A stretch of 11,102 bases of DNA from positions 1-11,102 of the forward strand of contig JAFWJP010000032.1 of NCBI GenBank assembly GCA_017514645.1. Direction: 5' to 3'. Of this stretch, positions 6,623 to 11,102 are shown in pieces (position 1 is the first letter of the stretch; each line of letters opens with the position of its first letter). The DNA comes from Solobacterium sp. GTDB lineage: Bacteria > Bacillota_I > Bacilli_A > Erysipelotrichales > Erysipelotrichaceae. Position numbers and translations under genes: made by a program. The notes beneath the pieces were generated by a model. That model was given only the letters and a program-made list of their open reading frames with translations, did not search any database and was not told the DNA's origin.

Positions 6623-7162
6623 ATGATCGAAATCAGACCGGCAGAAGAAAAAGACCTCAACGGCATGATGATCGTTGTCGAGGAAGCCAGAGCATATTTC
6701 AAGGAACACGGGATTCCTCAGTGGCAGGAGCCCCATCCCGGGGAAACCCACCTCTATCCCGGCAGACCGGATCTGCTGAAGGATATTGCCAAAGGCGGAA
6801 GCTACGTTATGGTCGAGGGTGATGAAGTAGCAGGACTGTGCGGCATCGCGTTTGCCGCAGATCCGAACTATACCGTCATTGACAACGGTGCATGGCTCAA
6901 TGACCACCCGTACGGTGTCATCCACCGCATTGCGGTCAAAGCGGACCGTAAGGGTCAGGGTCTTGCCAAGCAGTTCTTCCGCTTTGCGGAAACACTGGCC
7001 GCGGAGCACGGTATCCACGACCTGCGGGGAGACACGCATGAACTGAATCAGTCCATGCGCCGTCTGTTCACATCCATGGGTTATACGGAATGCGGTACGG
7101 TCTATATGGTGGATGGTGCACCGCGGGTGGCATATCATAAAGTTCTTGATGATTTAGGCTAA
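6623..7162 (+). CDS. GNAT family N-acetyltransferase
   Basis: A 179-residue single-domain acetyltransferase. The acetyl-CoA-binding motif A is visible as HRIAVKADRKGQGLAKQFF (101-119), including the pyrophosphate loop KGQGLA. The N-terminus IRPAEEKDLNGM is the usual first strand and helix. GDTHELNQSMRRLFTSMGY (136-154) is motif B. The QWQEPHPG segment near residue 33 and the overall layout match a common Firmicutes subgroup of unknown substrate. It starts 2 nt after the cyclic-di-AMP receptor gene, and the run ends at a hairpin a few bases after its stop. The acceptor substrate cannot be told from the sequence. Confidence 0.92.
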   Translation: MIEIRPAEEKDLNGMMIVVEEARAYFKEHGIPQWQEPHPGETHLYPGRPDLLKDIAKGGSYVMVEGDEVAGLCGIAFAADPNYTVIDNGAWLNDHPYGVIHRIAVKADRKGQGLAKQFFRFAETLAAEHGIHDLRGDTHELNQSMRRLFTSMGYTECGTVYMVDGAPRVAYHKVLDDLG

Positions 7163-7167
7163 AGTTC

Positions 7168-7194
7168 AGACGGAATTCACATTCCGTCTTTATT
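7168..7194 (+). terminator. Terminator hairpin ending the housekeeping operon
   Basis: A perfect 9-bp stem (7168-7176 with 7181-7189) has a 4-nt TCAC loop, followed by a short T-rich tail (TTTATT) that is weaker than usual. It sits 5 nt after the GNAT stop and separates the run from the secreted beta-helix gene. Confidence 0.7.
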
Positions 7195-7219
7195 ATGGAA
7201 TCATCAGGAGGTAACCGGT

Positions 7220-8749
7220 ATGAAGAAACAGATGATGATGGCAGCGCTGCTGGCTGTATCCATGGGTATCACAGGAAACAGGATCAGCGTAAACGCAGAG
7301 GAACCGCCGGCAATGCCGGATGGATCACAGCCGGGAGGTACACCTCCGGAAGGAACACCGCCGGAAGGCGGTATGCCCGGTGAAGGCGGACAGAGCACGG
7401 TGACCGAATGGAACAGTGTCTATGATTACAGCGAAGATACCGTACTGGATGCATCAGTGCTCGGTTCTACAGGAACAGATGAAAACGTGATCCTGGTGAA
7501 CGGAGGTACAACAACGTTGACGAATGCAGTGATCACCAGAGTCAACAACTCCAGTACCGGAGGTGATAATGCCAGTTTCTACGGTGTCGGTGCAGCTTTG
7601 CTGGTAACAGACGGTACAATGAATGTCAGCGGCGGATCGATCACAACGGATGCAAAGGGTGCAGCAGGTGTATTCGCCTACGGTGACGGTACGGCCTATG
7701 TTACAGATACCGTGATCCGGACAAGCCAGGATACTTCCGGAGGAATCCATGTGGCAGGCGGTGGTACACTGTATGCCTATGATCTGGATGTAGAGACAGA
7801 GGGCGGTTCTTCAGCAGCGATCCGGAGCGACAGAGGCGGCGGAACGATGGTTGTGGAAGGTGGCAGATATGTCTCCAACGGCAGCGGATCACCGGCAGTC
7901 TATGTCACAGCGGATATCAGGATCAGTGATGCGGAACTCATCGCCAACGGATCGGAAGCCATTTGTATTGAGGGTCTGAATTCCCTGGAACTCAATAACG
8001 TTGATCTGACCGGCAATATGCCGGATGATGAACAGAACGATCATACCTGGACCGTGATCCTCTATCAGAGCATGTCCGGTGATTCCGAGATCGGCAACTC
8101 TTCCTTCAGCATGGTCGGGGGATCGATCACCTCCAGGAACGGTGGTCTGTTCTACTCCACGAATACCGAAAGCACCTTCTACCTTGAAGATGTTGATATT
8201 ACAGCGTGTGAGGACAGCGAATACTTCCTCAGAGTCAGCGGCAATGCCAACCGGAGAGGATGGGGCAGTACCGGAGCCAACGGCGCACAGACGGTATTCA
8301 CGGCTGTATCCCAGGAGATCAACGGAGATGTCATCTGGGACAGTATTTCTACGCTGGATCTGTATCTCAGTGATGAAAGTGCATTCACCGGTGCTGTCAT
8401 CGATGATGAAAGCTATGCCGGAAACGGCGGTGACGGATACATGAACCTGTACATCAGCAGCGATTCCTGCTGGATCGTTACCGGCGACAGTACCCTGAGC
8501 AATCTCTACAGTGAAGGATTGATTGCGGATCAGGCAGGCAACGCTGTTACGATCCGGGACACAGCCGGCAATGTCATCGTTGAAGGCACGAGTGACTATA
8601 CGATCACGGTGAACAGTTATGTTGCGGAAGCGGATTTCTCCGAAGCAGCCGAAGCACCGGAAACGGAGGAAGAAACTGCGGCAATCACAATCGAAGATTC
8701 AGGAAGCCTGATCGGTTCACTGATTGAAGCCATCCAGAAGGTACATTGA
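7220..8749 (+). CDS. Secreted parallel beta-helix protein with Pro/Gly-rich N-terminal linker
   Basis: A 509-residue exported protein. The N-terminus is a signal peptide with probable cleavage after SVNA (residue 26). An acidic Pro/Gly-rich linker follows (about 27-60) with two tandem TPPEG units (41-50). From about residue 75 on, the chain consists of short strands broken by Gly/Asn/Asp turns with recurring GG-T and SGGxI steps, the look of a right-handed parallel beta-helix. The block from SSAAIRSDRGGG through SPAVYVTADI is notably well ordered. From memory, similar proteins are frequent in gut Firmicutes but uncharacterised. There is no LPXTG, lipobox, S-layer or choline-binding repeat, so the anchoring mode is unclear; the C-terminus is a short amphipathic segment. 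The ribosome binding site AGGAGG lies 8 nt before the ATG. It forms a one-gene unit between two terminators. A role in adhesion or glycan binding is conjecture. Confidence 0.85.
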   Translation: MKKQMMMAALLAVSMGITGNRISVNAEEPPAMPDGSQPGGTPPEGTPPEGGMPGEGGQSTVTEWNSVYDYSEDTVLDASVLGSTGTDENVILVNGGTTTLTNAVITRVNNSSTGGDNASFYGVGAALLVTDGTMNVSGGSITTDAKGAAGVFAYGDGTAYVTDTVIRTSQDTSGGIHVAGGGTLYAYDLDVETEGGSSAAIRSDRGGGTMVVEGGRYVSNGSGSPAVYVTADIRISDAELIANGSEAICIEGLNSLELNNVDLTGNMPDDEQNDHTWTVILYQSMSGDSEIGNSSFSMVGGSITSRNGGLFYSTNTESTFYLEDVDITACEDSEYFLRVSGNANRRGWGSTGANGAQTVFTAVSQEINGDVIWDSISTLDLYLSDESAFTGAVIDDESYAGNGGDGYMNLYISSDSCWIVTGDSTLSNLYSEGLIADQAGNAVTIRDTAGNVIVEGTSDYTITVNSYVAEADFSEAAEAPETEEETAAITIEDSGSLIGSLIEAIQKVH

Positions 8750-8752
8750 TAC

Positions 8753-8787
8753 AAAGACGGTATCCCTGTAAGGGTACCGTCTTTACT
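8753..8787. terminator. Terminator hairpin after the beta-helix gene
   Basis: A 10-bp perfect stem (8753-8762 with 8775-8784) is extended by a CCC/GGG pairing across a one-base bulge, with a TGTAA loop. The outer arms are AAAG and CTTT, so it may work in both directions, though the T tail on the plus strand is short. Confidence 0.7.
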
Positions 8788-8810
8788 TATGAGAAACATC
8801 GAATGTGTAT

Positions 8811-8816
8811 TACAAT
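8811..8816 (+). promoter_or_regulatory. Possible -10 element upstream of the orphan membrane protein
   Basis: TACAAT sits 10 nt before the ATG at 8827 and is embedded in TACAATGTA, the same 9-mer found before the gene at 1988. A start near 8823 would leave an almost leaderless mRNA, consistent with the lack of a visible ribosome binding site. There is no TGn extension and no clear -35. Confidence 0.35.
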
Positions 8817-8826
8817 GTAGTCAGAT

Positions 8827-9645
8827 ATGAACATGATATCAATTGAATACAGCAATACAGCACTATCGTTGTTTATTGCCCTGGCAATGCTGGTCATCCT
8901 CGCTGAACGTATTCTGCGTCCGGGACGTACCGGAGGACTGCTGATGCCCGGGATTCTTTTTCTGACCGAAGTACTGCTTATGATTGCAGGAAAAAGCGGA
9001 ATGATGAATACAGAGACTGCCATAGATCTGCAGCATATGTTTTCCTATGGCAGCGGATTCTATTTCCTGAACGTCGGACTGCGCAAGGACTCCGGTTACT
9101 ACGGGAATCCCGTACTGTTGATCAGCTGTATACCATTATGGCTGTTGAGGGACTACAGGTCCGATCGTATCAGCACTGAACTGGTATTACTGGCGGTAAT
9201 ATTGGTAGATCTGATCATTATGATTATCTGCAGAAAGAAGGACAGCCAGGTTCCGGAGCCGGCGGAAAAGCCGGCAGTATATCTGAAACGGTCCCTGAAT
9301 CTGCAGCTGTTTGTGATTCTGCTGGTCGTTGTTGTATGGCTGCTGCGGTATTACAGGCAGATCAGTTCTGTATTTATTGATTATTTCGTTCTGCTTGCCG
9401 TTCTGCTGGCAGGATTGTCCGGAATGAGCTTTGATGAAACGAAGACACGAATGCCGGATGGCAGCTGGATCGTCGGCTGGCTGCTGGCATGTTCTTCGGT
9501 TTTATATCTGATCCCGGTTCACTCGACAGTACCTGCAGTATTGCAGGGTATACTTGCCGGTATTGAGTACTGTTTTCTGAAGAAAAAGCGGATCGACACA
9601 GACAATCAAACGGGGAAACCTGTTATGAGATCGCCTGCGGACTGA
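8827..9645 (+). CDS. Uncharacterised multi-spanning membrane protein
   Basis: A 272-residue integral membrane protein that I do not recognise. About eight hydrophobic segments are visible (roughly 11-28, 38-55, 94-108, 118-135, 157-174, 183-200, 214-230, 234-252), plus a weaker one near 70-85. A charged cytoplasmic-looking loop (RKKDSQVPEPAEKP, 136-149) splits it into two halves, and a short hydrophilic tail follows the last helix. Basic residues flanking several helices (AERILRPGR, LLRYYRQ, FLKKKR) may help set topology. No catalytic or transporter signature was found. The start is uncertain between ATG 8827 and ATG 8833; neither has a ribosome binding site. It lies alone between two terminators. 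Confidence 0.72.
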   Translation: MNMISIEYSNTALSLFIALAMLVILAERILRPGRTGGLLMPGILFLTEVLLMIAGKSGMMNTETAIDLQHMFSYGSGFYFLNVGLRKDSGYYGNPVLLISCIPLWLLRDYRSDRISTELVLLAVILVDLIIMIICRKKDSQVPEPAEKPAVYLKRSLNLQLFVILLVVVVWLLRYYRQISSVFIDYFVLLAVLLAGLSGMSFDETKTRMPDGSWIVGWLLACSSVLYLIPVHSTVPAVLQGILAGIEYCFLKKKRIDTDNQTGKPVMRSPAD

Positions 9646-9663
9646 TGATTCCCCGCAAAGATC

Positions 9664-9694
9664 AACACTGATGCTGCATCCATCAGTGTTTTTC
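9664..9694 (+). terminator. Terminator after the orphan membrane protein
   Basis: A perfect 10-bp stem (9664-9673 with 9681-9690) has a 7-nt loop and runs into a tract of five T (9689-9693). It lies about 18 nt after the preceding stop codon and separates it from the AEC transporter. Confidence 0.85.
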
Positions 9695-9717
9695 TGTATT
9701 CTGCAGGACTCCGGGTG

Positions 9718-9723
9718 TATAAT
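9718..9723 (+). promoter_or_regulatory. -10 element for the AEC transporter gene
   Basis: A consensus TATAAT, preceded by GTG, lies 24 nt downstream of a terminator. Transcription near 9730 would give a leader of about 29 nt carrying the GGAGG ribosome binding site (9748-9752). The -35 region is poor. Confidence 0.5.
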
Positions 9724-9758
9724 CTCTTACATGTACGGACGACGTGCGGAGGTTGAAT

Positions 9759-10664
9759 GTGTCTGATGTTGTAATGGTTCTGATACAGCAGGTGATCGTC
9801 ATGGGTATGCTCATGGTGATCGGATTTATTGCGTACCGGACAAAGCTGATCAATTCCGAAGGTGTCAAGCAGATGTCGAATATTGCGCTGTATGTTGCGA
9901 CACCGGCGATCCTTATCAATTCGTTTCTGGCGGAATTCGACGTACAGCGTCTGATCAAGGCCGGCTGGACCGCTGTGCTTTCCTTTGTGACATTCCTCTT
10001 CGGCCTGATCCTGGTCAAGACGGTATTCCGGAAGCTGAACAATGTCGGAAAGTTCGGGGTCCTCTTCAGCAACGTCGGCTTTATGGGGATTCCGCTGGTG
10101 CAGATGGTACTGGGACAGGAAGCGGTCTTCTACATGGCAATGGTTGTGGCTGTGATGACACTGACCACATTCACCTACGGTATGTATCTGATCACCGGTG
10201 ACAAGGCATCGATGTCCCTGAAGAAGGTCATTACCAATCCGCCGATCATCGGTGTGATCGTGGGTATCCTGATCTACTGTTTCCGGATTCCGCTGCCGTC
10301 CACAGTCGTGCGTACCTGCAGTATGCTGGCAAATGTCAGCGGTCCGATCTCCATGATGGTGCTGGGCAGCTATCTGGCAGAGGCGGATATGAAGTCCGTC
10401 TTCGGCAGTAAGGATACGTATCTGATCCTTTTGGGAAGGCTGATCCTGGTACCGGGTCTGATGCTGGTGACGCTGAAACTGCTGCCGGGATCGCTGGATG
10501 ATATCAAAGCGGTCATCCTGATTGCGGCTTCTACCCCTGTTGCGACGGCTCTGGGCATGTTCTCCCAGCTCTACGGCGGCAATTATGCCTATGGCGCGGG
10601 TGTGGTGAGTCTGTCTACGATCCTGAGCCTTGTGACCATGCCGCTGCTGCTGGCACTTCTGTAA
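9759..10664 (+). CDS. AEC family (auxin efflux carrier-like) transporter
   Basis: A roughly 301-residue inner-membrane transporter of the AEC family, whose bacterial members move organic acids such as malate or malonate, or amino acids. It has about ten hydrophobic segments in two five-helix halves. Family motifs are visible: MSNIALYVATPAILINSF near the N-terminus, FSNVGFMGIPL in the first half, NPPIIGVIVGI in the middle, and ASTPVATALGMFSQLYGG followed by VSLSTILSLVTMPLL at the end. The GTG at 9759 is chosen because GGAGG (9748-9752) is 6 nt upstream; a GTG at 9744 lies before this site and the TTG at 9753 touches it. It is a one-gene unit, convergent with the CDF gene. The substrate is unknown. 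Confidence 0.9.
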   Translation: MSDVVMVLIQQVIVMGMLMVIGFIAYRTKLINSEGVKQMSNIALYVATPAILINSFLAEFDVQRLIKAGWTAVLSFVTFLFGLILVKTVFRKLNNVGKFGVLFSNVGFMGIPLVQMVLGQEAVFYMAMVVAVMTLTTFTYGMYLITGDKASMSLKKVITNPPIIGVIVGILIYCFRIPLPSTVVRTCSMLANVSGPISMMVLGSYLAEADMKSVFGSKDTYLILLGRLILVPGLMLVTLKLLPGSLDDIKAVILIAASTPVATALGMFSQLYGGNYAYGAGVVSLSTILSLVTMPLLLALL

Positions 10665-10685
10665 AAAAACACCCTGCAGGGTGTT
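10663..10685 (-). terminator. Terminator for the minus-strand CDF gene, in the convergent gap
   Basis: A 7-bp stem (10668-10674 with 10679-10685) around TGCA is followed on the minus strand by seven T (complement of 10663-10669), a strong terminator for the CDF gene, whose stop codon overlaps the stem. On the plus strand there is no T tail, so termination of the AEC gene here is less certain. Confidence 0.8.
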
Positions 10686-11102
10686 ACAGTACCGGGAACC
10701 GGCTTCCGCTGACCGTTCGGTAGTCACCGCGGTCGATCTCAATCTCATATTCTGTATCCGGATCCTTCGGCAGTGCCCGAAGGATCTTTTCTGTCAGATC
10801 TTGATCGTTCAGGGAAGATGAATACGGAACGACAACATCAAAGGCGATGGTGCGTTTTCCTTCCTTTCCGGGAATGATCATAAAGTCATGCATGGATAAT
10901 TCCGGACTGATATTGTTGATAACAGTTTCGGTCAGTTCCATTTCCTTTGTCCGTTCCGGATCGTTGAAATCAACCGGATCGACATGAATGGTGACCTGGT
11001 CTGCAAGTCTGCTGCGGCGCAGTTCTGTTTCAATGTGATGGATGTGTTTATGCGCTTCGATCAGGCTGAGTGCACTGCTCATTTCCACATGCATGGAGAC
11101 AA
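10684..11102 (-). CDS. Cation diffusion facilitator (CDF) transporter, C-terminal cytoplasmic part; 5' end outside window
   Basis: The visible 139 residues continue in frame past the ATG complement at 11092-11094 to the window edge, so this is the C-terminal part of a longer gene. The sequence matches the cytoplasmic dimerisation domain of CDF metal exporters: a VSMHVEM strand, SLIEAHKHIHHIETEL helix, and VTIHVDP strand, with His residues that can bind regulatory metal. A second, related segment follows (ISPELSMHDFMIIPGKEG, then IAFDVVVPYSSSL), as in Firmicutes CDF proteins with an extended C-terminal domain. These proton antiporters export Zn(II), Fe(II), Mn(II) or similar; the selectivity helices are not in view. 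It is convergent with the AEC gene and shares its 3' gap. Confidence 0.87.
   Translation of the reverse strand, partial: VSMHVEMSSALSLIEAHKHIHHIETELRRSRLADQVTIHVDPVDFNDPERTKEMELTETVINNISPELSMHDFMIIPGKEGKRTIAFDVVVPYSSSLNDQDLTEKILRALPKDPDTEYEIEIDRGDYRTVSGSRFPVL

Noticed and set aside
7340..7369. Short tandem repeat (TPPEG twice) as a VNTR or CRISPR-like array
   Set aside because: Only two imperfect 15-bp units inside a coding linker; no spacers and no array structure.
9606..10748. Long open frame on the minus strand (380 codons) opposite the AEC transporter
   Set aside because: Its translation is rich in His, Gln, Arg and Asp with no domain, and the plus strand carries a clear transporter with a ribosome binding site. 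It is an antisense shadow produced by codon bias.
2..11102. A metal-resistance island linking the P-type ATPase and the CDF transporter
   Set aside because: They are about 9 kb apart on opposite strands, with housekeeping operons and several terminators between them and no metal regulator gene in view.

Overview
The window looks like ordinary chromosomal DNA of a low- to mid-GC Firmicute, most likely a gut Erysipelotrichia-type bacterium. The evidence for this is the gene content: a DUF951 protein next to ychF, a DarA/PstA-type cyclic-di-AMP receptor, strong GGAGG ribosome binding sites, and short intergenic gaps ending in hairpin terminators. The taxonomic placement is inference from family knowledge, not from a search. 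No tRNA, rRNA, CRISPR array, transposase or phage gene was seen.

Layout. Positions 2-1420 hold the C-terminal two thirds of a CadA/ZntA-type heavy-metal P-type ATPase (+). It converges through a bidirectional terminator on a small SseB-domain protein (-, 1445-1921). A 66-bp divergent promoter region then leads to a protein of the D-alanyl-D-alanine carboxypeptidase (PBP5/DacF) fold (+, 1988-3196). This protein has lost its catalytic Ser and its KTG motif and so looks like a pseudoenzyme. Next comes a tightly packed seven-gene run (3238-7162, +): flavodoxin-like protein, dtd, folD, DUF951, ychF, the cyclic-di-AMP receptor and a GNAT acetyltransferase. Gaps are 14 nt or less or overlapping, and the run ends at a hairpin. 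Two stand-alone units follow, each bounded by terminators: a secreted parallel beta-helix protein with a Pro/Gly-rich N-terminal linker (7220-8749), and an unrecognised multi-spanning membrane protein (8827-9645). An AEC-family transporter (9759-10664, +) then converges on the 3' end of a cation diffusion facilitator (-, 10684-11102, cut by the window edge).

How the genes fit together. The seven-gene run is housekeeping: tRNA proofreading (Dtd), one-carbon metabolism (FolD), a ribosome-associated ATPase (YchF) and second-messenger sensing (DarA). The two metal exporters at the edges are separate transcription units, and nothing in the sequence links them. The most unusual items are the catalytically dead carboxypeptidase homologue, whose start codon sits where transcription is predicted to begin, and the secreted beta-helix protein. 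No large novel multi-gene system is apparent.
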